From assembly GCF_000380105.1 (NCBI RefSeq), contig NZ_KB904458.1, forward strand, positions 1 to 47,277: a DNA stretch of 47,277 bases. Direction: 5' to 3'. The number at the start of each line of letters is the position of its first letter. The first letter of the stretch is position 1. Shown piece after piece: positions 7,526-15,514 of this stretch. The notes below the pieces were generated by a model that did no database searches, was not told where the DNA came from, and saw only the letters and a program-made list of their open reading frames with translations. This DNA is from Streptococcus orisratti DSM 15617 (GTDB taxonomy: Bacteria; Bacillota; Bacilli; Lactobacillales; Streptococcaceae). The translations under genes were made by a program, and so were the position numbers.

Positions 7526-9313
7526 CTAAGACTCACCCTTAGCTGAGCGTTTAGCTGCTTTTTGAATAGCTTTCTGGATAGTTTTAACATATAAATCTGC
7601 CCCCGTGCTGTCACTATCACTATAGTGTACGCCATCTGTTCCAGACCAGATGGCTGGATTTTCAACAGCAGCCTTGTACCAATCTGCGACAGTAACATAA
7701 GAATATGTTTTAGCCAAACTCAGCTCATAATCTCTAACCTCAGCTACCGCAGCATCGTTTCCAGCATTATACGGAGTAACAAGAACCAAGCGATAACCGT
7801 CAGGCAAAGCATCAATAAATTGCTGTAAGTCGTCTTGATAGTTCCCCAAAGAATTGACACCTACCGCCAAAACAGTGGTTTTAGATAGAGTGTTTGAATC
7901 AATTTGGTTTTTAAAAATGTTAAAAGCTTCACTAAAATTACGGCTGACTGCAGCGTCCAACTGAACCTCTGGTAAAAGACTCGCAAAAGCTGACGATGAT
8001 CTTAAAGCAACTGAATCTCCTATCACACTGACATTGCTTAAAGCTGAGGCGTCCCCAGCTGCTAAAGTATGGGTACGATTCATATTATTCTGGGCTTGTT
8101 GAAGAGAATCAACTAATAGATTGGTTTCAAATTTACCAACTTTAGGAGCAATAGCAGCGGTTGCTATCGTGATAATGGTTAACACTCCAGCCGTCCCCAA
8201 AAGCCATTTTTTATATGGACTGAGATCTAATTGTAAACCAAATAGATTTGGCTTTTTCCCAACAATGTAGGGTTCAATCACATAATAGGACAAGCTAGCA
8301 AAGACAAGAGAAAAAATAGTTGTTGTTAAAGCTGCAAGCCAGTTGTTAGCTAACTGACCAAAGATGATGTAAAAAGGCCAATGAAAAAGATAAATACCAT
8401 AAGAAATATCTGCTAAAAACGTGATTATCTTGGGTTCGCGAACATTTGGAGTTTGTTCATGTAAAACACGCGCTGCATAAATCATGACACTAGCAAAGAG
8501 ACTCGCTAGTATGAACCCAAATAAATAAGTAAATTGATGATTAAAATCAAGCAAAAAGGTCAGGAGCAAAAGGAGAGCAAAACTTGTTGCCATGACTGTG
8601 ACCACACGCTTTCTTGGCCAAAGAATAATATTTTTCTTAAATCGTTTGGTAGTCTCGTTGATACCTGACATAGTCGCAAACATCGCGCCTAGGAAAAAAG
8701 GAAAACTGTGAGAGAGAGTTGAGAAATAAATCATTGAAACATTTTCAACAAAAAAACTTCTGATAAACATAGACAAAAAGCTGACAAGAAACAAGCCTGT
8801 TGAAAGAACAAAAACTAACCCCCGAAACTGTTTAGAACCTACATTCCTTTTTGTCAAAATCCAAAGTAAAACTCCCCAAAGGAGATAAAAATGTACCTCA
8901 ATAGCCAAACTCCAAGTGTGAACAAATAAATGCGGGATAAACTGGCTTTCATAATTGCCACCAGTTATCATCTCATATAAATTTGTCGTAAATCCTAAAA
9001 CTGATGCAATTTGTTGACCAATGCTTGCACGAAAGTCATCACGCACCAAAAGCGTAAACGGCATAACAATCAGTATCATCAAGACTACCGGCGGCACAAT
9101 TCTATAAAAACGTCGCTTAAGAAAGCCTAGCAAATTAATTTTTTCGCTTTTTGCATATTCATCAATCAAAAGCGCTGTTATCAGGTACCCAGAAAAAGTG
9201 AAGAAAATATCAACACCAATAAATCCCCCTGAAAAAGTATTTTGAAAGAAGTGATAGAGTAGAACTAGCAAAAGTCCTGTTACACGTACCAGTGAAAACC
9301 ATTTTATTCTCAT
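7526..9313 (-). CDS. OatA-like membrane acyltransferase with SGNH domain
   Basis: Of 595 residues. An N-terminal acyltransferase-3 domain (about 10 membrane spans, residues 1-370) with LVRVTGLLLVLLYHFF and the FIGVDIFFTFSGYLITALL block is followed by a last membrane span and an extracellular SGNH hydrolase-like domain (nucleophile Ser in VIGDSVALRSS, Asp/His in GTDGVHYSDSD). Proteins of this design O-acetylate peptidoglycan muramic acid (OatA) or other envelope glycans. The start ATG overlaps the stop of the MORN gene (ATGA), and the phosphatase gene precedes that, so the three probably form one transcript. The acceptor is not shown by sequence. Confidence 0.88.
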   Translation of the reverse strand: MRIKWFSLVRVTGLLLVLLYHFFQNTFSGGFIGVDIFFTFSGYLITALLIDEYAKSEKINLLGFLKRRFYRIVPPVVLMILIVMPFTLLVRDDFRASIGQQIASVLGFTTNLYEMITGGNYESQFIPHLFVHTWSLAIEVHFYLLWGVLLWILTKRNVGSKQFRGLVFVLSTGLFLVSFLSMFIRSFFVENVSMIYFSTLSHSFPFFLGAMFATMSGINETTKRFKKNIILWPRKRVVTVMATSFALLLLLTFLLDFNHQFTYLFGFILASLFASVMIYAARVLHEQTPNVREPKIITFLADISYGIYLFHWPFYIIFGQLANNWLAALTTTIFSLVFASLSYYVIEPYIVGKKPNLFGLQLDLSPYKKWLLGTAGVLTIITIATAAIAPKVGKFETNLLVDSLQQAQNNMNRTHTLAAGDASALSNVSVIGDSVALRSSSAFASLLPEVQLDAAVSRNFSEAFNIFKNQIDSNTLSKTTVLAVGVNSLGNYQDDLQQFIDALPDGYRLVLVTPYNAGNDAAVAEVRDYELSLAKTYSYVTVADWYKAAVENPAIWSGTDGVHYSDSDSTGADLYVKTIQKAIQKAAKRSAKGES

Positions 9314-9690
9314 TTTTGATAAATCCCTTGTTTAAAGGTTCCTTTATAAACCTTTTTATCTTGTGCTACTAGTGTCCCTTGCCCATCAGCTTGACCATTT
9401 TTAAAGTCTCCTTTATATGACCAACCTGTGCTTGAAGTGAAGGTTCCTTGTCCGTCAAAGACACCATTGACAAATTGACCTTCATAAACATCACCATTTT
9501 CATAAGTCAGCTTCCCTTTGCCGTTCATACGGTGGTTGACAACATAACCTGTATAAACAAGCTTTCCGTGGTTGTAACGGAGGGTTGCTTTAGACTTCTG
9601 GTTTACGGTTAAGACCGACAGTCCGCAACATAGTATCACCAGTACAGCAAGTAACTCTATGCGTCCTCGTGTTAAGTTTATTTTTTTCAT
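9310..9690 (-). CDS. MORN-repeat protein, membrane anchored
   Basis: 126 residues from ATG 9690 (MKKINLTRGR), chosen for the AAGGA site in front. An alternative ATG at 9711 overlaps the phosphatase stop. An N-terminal membrane segment (IELLAVLVILCCGLSVLTV) is followed by four MORN repeats of the Y.G....G..hGxGxl type (YTGYVVNHRMNGKGKLTY, YEGQFVNGVFDGQGTF, YKGDFKNGQADGQGTL, YKGTFKQG). MORN repeats are usually protein- or membrane-contact modules. It lies between a phosphatase and a surface acyltransferase and overlaps the latter by 4 nt, which suggests a joint envelope role. Function unknown. Confidence 0.82.
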   Translation of the reverse strand: MKKINLTRGRIELLAVLVILCCGLSVLTVNQKSKATLRYNHGKLVYTGYVVNHRMNGKGKLTYENGDVYEGQFVNGVFDGQGTFTSSTGWSYKGDFKNGQADGQGTLVAQDKKVYKGTFKQGIYQK

Positions 9691-9707
9691 TTTCTTTTTC
9701 CTTATTT

Positions 9708-10136
9708 TCATGACAGTAGTTGCGCTAGCCATTTTTCACAGCCAGTTTTGACCAAATCATAGGTCTCTTCAAAATCACCAGTGAACCACGGATCTGGGAC
9801 GCCATCTTTCCTAAAAATAACTATCTTATCATCATATTTTCCTTGAGAGAGACGTTGCAAATCCGCAACATTTTCATCGTCCATACCGATAATCAAGTCA
9901 AAAACTTCTAAATCTTTCAAGCTAATTTGCTGAGAGCGTTTTTGACGATCAAAAGCAATGGCATGTCTTTTGAAAATTCTCTGCGTGTCTGGATGAATAG
10001 GGTTACCATGTTCCCAATTCGATGTTGCCCGACTTTCGACGCGAATATCGTACCCTTTTGCAAGATCTTTCATGACAAATTCAGCCATGGGACTACGGCA
10101 GATATTCCCCAGACAAACAAAAACGACTTGCTTCAT
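9708..10136 (-). CDS. low-molecular-weight protein tyrosine phosphatase
   Basis: 142 residues. The P-loop CLGNICRS (residues 8-15, CX5R[ST]) is at the N-terminus, and the DPWF general-acid loop lies near residue 117, the full catalytic set of the LMW-PTP family. ATG 10136 is preferred to the adjacent GTG at 10139 because the GGAG site is 6 nt from the ATG. It is the first gene of a PTP-MORN-acyltransferase group downstream of ruvB. Its substrates are not evident. Confidence 0.94.
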   Translation of the reverse strand: MKQVVFVCLGNICRSPMAEFVMKDLAKGYDIRVESRATSNWEHGNPIHPDTQRIFKRHAIAFDRQKRSQQISLKDLEVFDLIIGMDDENVADLQRLSQGKYDDKIVIFRKDGVPDPWFTGDFEETYDLVKTGCEKWLAQLLS

Positions 10137-10243
10137 CACAATCTCCTAATTCAAAATGATAATCTTACTCTCATTATAACAAAATTTAATCGTATGTTAC
10201 ATTCAAATTAATCAAAGATTTCGAAGGGATGCGTTTTCATATC

Positions 10244-10271
10244 AAAAAGCTAGAACAAACATGCCTAGCTC
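10244..10271 (-). terminator. possible ruvB terminator
   Basis: AGCTAG / CTAGCT stem with an 11-nt loop followed by TTTTTG on the minus strand. It lies between the ruvB stop and the phosphatase gene, some 150 nt after ruvB, so it could also end a leader transcript. Confidence 0.5.
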
Positions 10272-10426
10272 CTTACATTTTATAGTTTTTATTACGTCAT
10301 TAACTCGCATTACCGTACTGCAGTAGTGCCAATAGCTTATTGTCCAGTGCTAAAAGCAAACCGAAAGACTATAGCGTTGATTTGTAAAATCAGAATTTAA
10401 CCTCTACTCACTGGATAAAATAATGT

Positions 10427-11428
10427 TTAACCCTTGTCTGACAAAGGGTAACCTAGGTGTTCATAAGCTTTGGCAGTTGCTACCCGACCGGTTCTTGTTC
10501 GCATGATAAATCCTTTTTGAATAAGGTATGGCTCATACATGTCCTCAACTGTATCACGTTCTTCAGCAATATTGACAGACAGAGTGCCTAGACCAACAGG
10601 GCCGCCATTATACATTTCAATCATGGTTCGAAGGATTTTTTGGTCAACATAATCCAAGCCCTGATGATCAACATCCAGCATATTGAGAGCCTTATCAGTA
10701 ATATCCGCAGTGATGACGCCATCTCCCATAATCTGAGCATAGTCACGGACACGCTTGAGTAGTCTATTAGCAATTCGCGGAGTCCCTCGGCTACGTTGTG
10801 CTAATTCTAGCGCAGCTTCATGGACGATTTCCATCTCAAAAATCGCTGCGGTTCGCTCAACAATCTCTGTTAAATCTTCCACTTCGTAGTATTCCATATG
10901 ACCCGTAATTCCAAAACGTGCCCGCAAAGGATTAGACAACATGCCTGCTCGTGTCGTGGCTCCAATGAGTGTGAAAGGTGGTAAATCGAGGTGAACACTA
11001 CGACTAGTGTCACCAGCCCCTATCATAATGTCAATGTAAAAATCCTCCATGGCCGAATACAGCACTTCTTCAACAGCCATCGGCATACGGTGAATTTCAT
11101 CAATAAAAAGGACATCTCCTGGTTCAAGATCGTTCAAAATAGCAACTAAGTCACCTGCTTTTTCAATTGCAGGTCCAGAGGTTTGCTTTAGATTTACTCC
11201 TAATTCATTGGCGATAACAAAAGCCATCGTCGTCTTACCGAGCCCAGGGGGGCCAAAAAGTAAAACATGATCTAGCGACTCGTCACGTAGTTTAGCAGCC
11301 TCAATAAAAATCTTAAGTTGATCTTTAACCTTGTCCTGTCCAATGTATTCTTTTAAAAACTGAGGACGAAGCGTACGTTCAACAAATTCTTCATCACCCA
11401 TTACATCATTATCTAAAATTCTAGTCAT
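10427..11428 (-). CDS. ruvB: Holliday junction branch-migration helicase RuvB
   Basis: 333 residues, normal length. An AAA+ ATPase with Walker A GPPGLGKT (residues 59-66), Walker B FIDEIHR (DEIH 110-113), the [18 protein letters not shown] sensor region and a C-terminal winged helix ([19 protein letters not shown]). It drives branch migration with RuvA in recombination and repair. It sits immediately left of the comRS-like locus, as is known in several streptococci. No ruvA is adjacent. A minus-strand TATAAT lies about 15-20 nt upstream of the start. Confidence 0.97.
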   Translation of the reverse strand: MTRILDNDVMGDEEFVERTLRPQFLKEYIGQDKVKDQLKIFIEAAKLRDESLDHVLLFGPPGLGKTTMAFVIANELGVNLKQTSGPAIEKAGDLVAILNDLEPGDVLFIDEIHRMPMAVEEVLYSAMEDFYIDIMIGAGDTSRSVHLDLPPFTLIGATTRAGMLSNPLRARFGITGHMEYYEVEDLTEIVERTAAIFEMEIVHEAALELAQRSRGTPRIANRLLKRVRDYAQIMGDGVITADITDKALNMLDVDHQGLDYVDQKILRTMIEMYNGGPVGLGTLSVNIAEERDTVEDMYEPYLIQKGFIMRTRTGRVATAKAYEHLGYPLSDKG

Positions 11429-11711
11429 AAGACTATTATAGCAGAAAAAATAGCCTAAAAGACTACTTTTGCTATAATGAACTCATAACTGTGTTCAGTA
11501 CTTCCATCTAAGGATATTTTTTCAGCTACGCATCGTTAGTTTTTTCAAAATACAGTCAGTATCCCCTTGAAAAACTGCCTTGATTAGCGAAAACTATCTC
11601 TTATATAAAAGCACTTTACTTGTGAATACAGGTTCCAAAATTGGCATATGTGACTCCTTTTTTGTTATGGTATAAAAAGTTTAATGTTTTGCATATTTAC
11701 ATAGTAGTAAA
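11429..11711. other. spacer between ruvB and comS, no gene seen
   Basis: No convincing ORF. It contains TATAAT hexamers on both strands near 11440 and 11470, the string GTACTGAACACAG (minus strand, near 11490-11502) that resembles a motif in the purE and purF leaders, and TTGTGAATACAGGTTC (11620-11635), which also occurs at 1002-1017 beside the IS remnant. Confidence 0.5.
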
Positions 11712-11813
11712 TCAAAGATTCCACCAAAAGAAATCTCCTAGTAAGTTAGCATTCTTAGCAAAAATAGCTGTCGCAAGAACTAGATAAAGTCGATATTGTT
11801 TCCAATTTTTCAT
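11712..11813 (-). CDS. comS: ComS-like competence pheromone precursor (XIP precursor)
   Basis: A 33-residue peptide too short for routine calling. A basic/aromatic N-terminus (MKNWKQYRLYL) and hydrophobic middle (VLATAIFA) precede a C-terminal end GDFFWWNL. Known ComS peptides of mutans, pyogenic and bovis streptococci have this layout, and their mature C-terminal pheromone (XIP) carries a WW pair. A GGAGG site lies 10 nt before the ATG. A TATACT -10 (11853-11858) and a perfect palindrome that fits a ComR box lie upstream, directly after comR2. Function is inferred from layout and motif; the exact mature peptide is a guess from the C-terminus. Confidence 0.85.
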   Translation of the reverse strand: MKNWKQYRLYLVLATAIFAKNANLLGDFFWWNL

Positions 11814-11852
11814 AATTTTGGGTCCTCCAAATTTTTATTATTTACATTTTTT

Positions 11853-11901
11853 AGTATATCTTTTATTACCAAAAAGCAACATGACATTTTTGTCATGTTG
11901 C
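11853..11901 (-). promoter_or_regulatory. ComR-box (ECom-type palindrome) and comS promoter
   Basis: Perfect 11-bp arms GCAACATGACA / TGTCATGTTGC around a 4-nt centre (11876-11901). The GACA-N4-TGTC core is that of known ComR boxes, and a T tract and a TATACT -10 (11853-11858) follow 17 nt later. The palindrome overlaps the stop codon of comR2 (11893-11895), so one sequence ends the regulator gene and controls comS. It could also fold as a hairpin in RNA and limit read-through from comR2. Confidence 0.85.
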
Positions 11902-12798
11902 ACAATCTTTTTGCCATTCTTCTTGTAATTTTGTCTCTAAATATTCATCTTCCATTATATTAGAAAAAAGCAACGCTTTGCTATAACAAGCTTCTGCTCG
12001 TTTCTTATCTTTTAATAGTTGTAAACTTAGTTTCCATTCAATCATATTCAAAATAGGAGATTTTTGAAAGTCTTGAATCTTAGACATGATACGCTCACAA
12101 ATTTTTATAAGCATCTCAATTTTTTCAATATTAGCAATTTCCAGATAGACCCCACAAGCATGTATAAGTAAATTATTTAAAACAAATAATGTTTCTATAT
12201 TGAAGTTGTCTCTCTGTTCAATTAAATTATTAACAAGTTTATTGAAGTCTTTAAGACTAGCAGACTCCCCTTTTTTAATTTCCGATATAATGCTCATAAA
12301 ATAAATGTCTATAACAACTAAATCATTTAAACTATAATTATTTTTTTTAGTTATTTGTTCAAAATAATCGTCTATAATACCTAAACCAAAGGAAATATTA
12401 TTACTCATATGTATATCAAGCTTTGCTTGCAGACAATCAATAACCAATTGCTCATACTCTGGGAGAGTGTCATAAAATACTTCTGAAACTTCATCAAGTT
12501 GTTCCTCACGTGTTTTAATTCTTTCAGGTTCCGCGTACAAAGGAGTCCTCAAAATCAGATACTTTAGTTCTTTATATCGCTTTGGAGGCTCTAAACTTTT
12601 TTCATCTGTCAACTCTCCAAGTTGAACTCCTAATCGACTTGCAATGAACTGTGCTTTTGATAAATTAGGTAGGGAACCCGTCTCAATTCTGGCTAATTGT
12701 CTAACTGAGAGTTCGGTTTCATCTCCGCAAAATTCTTCTCGCGGAATTTCTCTTTGCTCTCTTAGATACCTAACTTTTTCTCCAAATTGGTTTATCAT
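11893..12798 (-). CDS. comR: ComR-like transcriptional regulator (RRNPP/Rgg family), copy adjacent to comS
   Basis: 301 residues: an N-terminal XRE-type helix-turn-helix (about 5-65, FGEKVRYLREQREIPREEFC...LSVRQLARIETGSLP) and a C-terminal TPR-like helical domain that in ComR binds the XIP pheromone. The linker PKRYKELKYLILRTPLY matches the ComR pattern (SRYKELKYLLLRTPTY in S. mutans as I recall it). An AGGAG site precedes ATG. Its stop lies inside the palindrome controlling comS, the normal comR-comS layout. A second full copy (13078-13989) and a fragment lie upstream. Which copy is the true ComR and which a ScuR/SarF-like paralogue is not decidable here. Confidence 0.86.
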   Translation of the reverse strand: MINQFGEKVRYLREQREIPREEFCGDETELSVRQLARIETGSLPNLSKAQFIASRLGVQLGELTDEKSLEPPKRYKELKYLILRTPLYAEPERIKTREEQLDEVSEVFYDTLPEYEQLVIDCLQAKLDIHMSNNISFGLGIIDDYFEQITKKNNYSLNDLVVIDIYFMSIISEIKKGESASLKDFNKLVNNLIEQRDNFNIETLFVLNNLLIHACGVYLEIANIEKIEMLIKICERIMSKIQDFQKSPILNMIEWKLSLQLLKDKKRAEACYSKALLFSNIMEDEYLETKLQEEWQKDCAT

Positions 12799-12847
12799 TC
12801 AAAAATTCTCCTAATTATTCTTAAGTTATACTAAATTTGGTGACACT

Positions 12848-13039
12848 TCATACTATTCTTCTATTAGCTTTTTGTCGCTTTGCTATAAACTGAGCTTTCG
12901 ACAAGGTCGGTAGCGATCCAGTTTCTATTCTTGCTAATTGCCTAACCGACAATTCGGTTTCATCTCCACAAAACTCTTCTCTCACAATTCCTTTTGATTC
13001 TCCTAACTCTCGAACCTTAATCCCAAAATCACTGATACA
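12848..13039 (-). pseudogene. truncated comR copy (HTH only)
   Basis: The segment encodes ISDFGIKVRELGESKGIVREE through SKAQFIAKR, that is only the helix-turn-helix of a ComR, then runs into unrelated residues and stops. The DNA is nearly identical to the start of comR1: a stretch of over 50 bases around 12890-12950 matches 13830-13890 exactly. The open frame reaches up to 13108, where it overlaps the end of comR1 out of frame, so any start is accidental. It looks like the scar of a tandem duplication followed by deletion. A DNA-binding-only product that competes for the box is conceivable but has no visible start signal. Confidence 0.75.
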
Positions 13040-13075
13040 AATTAAAGAGTTTGAAACAAAAATGTCATGTTGCCT
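13040..13075 (-). promoter_or_regulatory. degenerate ComR-box after comR1
   Basis: Directly after the comR1 stop, the minus strand reads GCAACATGACATTTTTGTTT. The first arm equals that of the intact comS box (GCAACATGACA) but the second arm is decayed. It is the expected place for a comS promoter behind comR1, now followed by the truncated comR copy instead of a comS. Confidence 0.6.
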
Positions 13076-13077
13076 CG

Positions 13078-13989
13078 CTAATTTATTTTGGATACTAATT
13101 TTCTCCATTCTTCTTCTAACTTATTTACAAGATAGTCACCGTTTATTACTCCAGCGAATAAAATAGCCTGTTTATAACATTCTTCAGCTTGTTTAAAATC
13201 ATTCAAGCCAAACCAACAATATTCCCATTTTAGCATATAATAGATGGGCATTTTTTGAAAATCCTGAATTTTTGTCATTATCTGATGGCTTATCAGTAAT
13301 ATCCTATCCAGATCATCATATCGCTGTAATCGAACTGATACATCTGCACAAACAAGCAAGATGCTATTCAACAAATATAAATCCTCTATAGGTAAAGTTT
13401 GTGATTGATTGATAAGATTAGTTTTTATTTTTTCATAAAATATCTCATCAAAAATTGTCTTATCAAAATTGGAAACAACCGAACAAAGGAGAAAAAGTTC
13501 TATCAAAACTAGGTCATTTAATTTATATAACTTTCTCTTTTTTAACTGATTAAAATAATCTTTGATTACTTCTGTTCCAAAATCAACATTACCAGTTTGA
13601 TATACTTCAAATTTGGATTGAATAAAAGTAACCATCAGTTTTTCTTCCTCTGGTAGTTTATCATAATAATCCTCATAAATTTCATCAAACTGTTCTTCAC
13701 GAACTTTGAGTTTCTCTGAATCCATATATGTTGGTGTTCGTAAAATCAAGTATTTCAATTCTTTATAACGATCTGGAAGTTCTAAGCTCTCCCCATCTGT
13801 CAATTCTCCAAGACTAACACCCAGTCGCTTCGCTATAAACTGAGCTTTCGACAAGGTCGGTAGCGATCCAGTTTCTATTCTTGCTAATTGCCTAACTGAA
13901 AGTTCAGTTTCATCTCCGCAAAACTCCTCTCTCGCAATTCCTTTTGATTCTCTTAACTGTCGGACCTTAACTCCAAAATCACCAAGCAT
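13078..13989 (-). CDS. ComR-like transcriptional regulator (RRNPP/Rgg family), upstream copy
   Basis: 303 residues, full length for ComR: HTH at about 4-65 (GDFGVKVRQLRESKGIAREEFC...LSVRQLARIETGSLP), the linker PDRYKELKYLILRTPTY, then a helical pheromone-binding-type repeat domain. ATG 13989 (MLGDFG) is preferred over the ATG two codons earlier because the GAGGGG site abuts the earlier codon. Near its HTH it is almost identical to the downstream fragment; the C-terminal domain differs clearly from comR2, so the two could answer different peptides. A TTTCAG-17-TACAAT promoter (14032-14060) precedes it. No comS-like ORF follows it. Confidence 0.84.
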   Translation of the reverse strand: MLGDFGVKVRQLRESKGIAREEFCGDETELSVRQLARIETGSLPTLSKAQFIAKRLGVSLGELTDGESLELPDRYKELKYLILRTPTYMDSEKLKVREEQFDEIYEDYYDKLPEEEKLMVTFIQSKFEVYQTGNVDFGTEVIKDYFNQLKKRKLYKLNDLVLIELFLLCSVVSNFDKTIFDEIFYEKIKTNLINQSQTLPIEDLYLLNSILLVCADVSVRLQRYDDLDRILLISHQIMTKIQDFQKMPIYYMLKWEYCWFGLNDFKQAEECYKQAILFAGVINGDYLVNKLEEEWRKLVSKIN

Positions 13990-14031
13990 AATCATCCCCT
14001 CTCTGACAGAGTTTTAAGTTTTATTTAAATA

Positions 14032-14060
14032 ATTGTAACATACATTTTCATTTTCTGAAA
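14032..14060 (-). promoter_or_regulatory. promoter of comR1
   Basis: Minus strand TTTCAG (14055-14060), 17-nt spacer, TACAAT (14032-14037), about 40 nt before the start codon. Confidence 0.5.
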
Positions 14061-14109
14061 GAAACGCTGCTATAATTTTCAAACAATTCAAAATTAAATC
14101 ACTTATACA

Positions 14110-14195
14110 AAAAAATTCTAGAGTTAAATAAATTGCAAAATGGTTAGGATCTGTGCCTAACTTTAAGTCTGCATTTCAAACTCTAGAATTTTTAG
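14110..14195 (-). terminator. purB terminator, long two-part hairpin
   Basis: AAAAATTCTAGAGTT at one end pairs with AACTCTAGAATTTTTTT at the other. Inside, GTTAGG-CACAGAT-CCTAAC forms a second hairpin. T-rich ends on both strands make it potentially bidirectional. It separates the purine genes from the comR array. Confidence 0.75.
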
Positions 14196-14205
14196 TTTAT
14201 GCTAA

Positions 14206-15504
14206 TTAATCTCCAAGCCCAATGCGCTCAAAGATTTCATTGACACGCTTAGTATAGTAGGCTGGATTGAAGATTTCGTCGATTTCTTCTTGGGTCAGAC
14301 GAGAAGTGACTTCTGGGTCTGCTTCCAGCAGCGGTTTGAAGTCCACTTGGTTATCCCAAGACTGCGCCGTCTTAGGCTGAACAAGGTCGTAAGCTTGCTC
14401 GCGGGTCATGCCTTTTTCAATCAAGGTCAGCATGGCACGCTGGCTAAAGATCAGTCCAAAGGTAGAGCCCATGTTGCGCTTCATGTTTTCTGGGAAGACC
14501 GTCAGATTCTTGACGATATTGCCAAAGCGGTTGAGCATGTAGTCAATGAGAATGGTCGTATCAGGCGTGATAATGCGCTCCGCTGATGAGTGCGAAATAT
14601 CACGCTCGTGCCAGAGGGACACATTTTCATAGGCCGTCACCATGTGACCGCGAATGACACGCGCTAGACCCGTCATGTTTTCTGAACCGATAGGGTTGCG
14701 TTTGTGAGGCATGGCAGAGCTGCCCTTTTGACCTTTGGCAAAGAACTCTTCCACCTCACGCTGCTCAGATTTTTGCAGACCGCGGATTTCTGTTGCCATA
14801 CGTTCAATGGATGTGGCAATGCTGGCTAGCACTGCAAAATATTCTGCATGAAGGTCACGTGGCAAGACTTGGGTTGAAATCTCCTGCGGGCGAATACCAA
14901 GTTTTTCGCACACATAAGCTTCAACAAATGGTGGAATATTAGCGAAGTTACCAACAGCACCAGAGATTTTCCCAGCTTCCACACCAGCGGCAGCATGTTC
15001 AAAACGCTCGATATTACGCTTCATTTCGCTGTACCAAGTCGCAAGCTTGAGACCAAAAGTCGTTGGCTCCGCATGGACACCGTGGGTACGCCCCATCATG
15101 ATGGTGAACTTGTGTTCCTTAGCCTTATCAGCGATGATATTAAGGAAATTATCCAAATCCTTGCGAATAATGTCATTGGCCTGCTTGTAGAGGTAGCCAT
15201 AAGCCGTGTCCACCACGTCCGTGGACGTCAGCCCAAAGTGGACCCACTTGCGCTCCTCGCCAAGACTCTCAGACACCGCACGCGTAAAGGCCACCACATC
15301 ATGGCGGGTCTCCTGCTCAATCTCCAGAATCCGGTCAATATCAAAATCCGCCTTCTCGCGAATCTTGGCCACATCCTCCTTAGGAATCTCACCCAGCTCA
15401 GCCCAAGCCTCGTCAGCCAAAATTTCCACTTCCAACCAAGCACGGTACTTGTTTTCCTCACTCCAAATAGCCGCCATCTCAGGGCGTGAATAACGATTGA
15501 TCAT
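14206..15504 (-). CDS. purB: adenylosuccinate lyase
   Basis: 432 residues. It cleaves SAICAR to AICAR in IMP synthesis and adenylosuccinate to AMP. The fumarase/aspartase signature [11 protein letters not shown] is intact, and the [27 protein letters not shown] opening is typical. Start ATG 15504 has an AAAGGAG site; the upstream in-frame extension lies inside the preceding gene. The reverse-transcriptase gene ends only 10 nt upstream and its TAA overlaps this ribosome binding site, so purB depends on transcription through or from that gene. Confidence 0.97.
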   Translation of the reverse strand: MINRYSRPEMAAIWSEENKYRAWLEVEILADEAWAELGEIPKEDVAKIREKADFDIDRILEIEQETRHDVVAFTRAVSESLGEERKWVHFGLTSTDVVDTAYGYLYKQANDIIRKDLDNFLNIIADKAKEHKFTIMMGRTHGVHAEPTTFGLKLATWYSEMKRNIERFEHAAAGVEAGKISGAVGNFANIPPFVEAYVCEKLGIRPQEISTQVLPRDLHAEYFAVLASIATSIERMATEIRGLQKSEQREVEEFFAKGQKGSSAMPHKRNPIGSENMTGLARVIRGHMVTAYENVSLWHERDISHSSAERIITPDTTILIDYMLNRFGNIVKNLTVFPENMKRNMGSTFGLIFSQRAMLTLIEKGMTREQAYDLVQPKTAQSWDNQVDFKPLLEADPEVTSRLTQEEIDEIFNPAYYTKRVNEIFERIGLGD

Positions 15505-15514
15505 TTTTGCTCCT

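Noticed and set aside
7453..7698. 81-codon minus-strand ORF
   Set aside because: Out-of-frame shadow of the acyltransferase C-terminus, with no start signal.
10272..10426. Second csRNA or small ORF after ruvB
   Set aside because: The hairpin at 10244-10271 looks similar to the csRNA terminator, but there is no CiaR repeat, promoter or anti-ribosome-binding string.
12848..13108. 86-residue protein as a real gene
   Set aside because: Its start lies in the comR1 3' end in another frame, and its end leaves the comR sequence into random residues; only the HTH part is homologous, so I treat it as a fragment.
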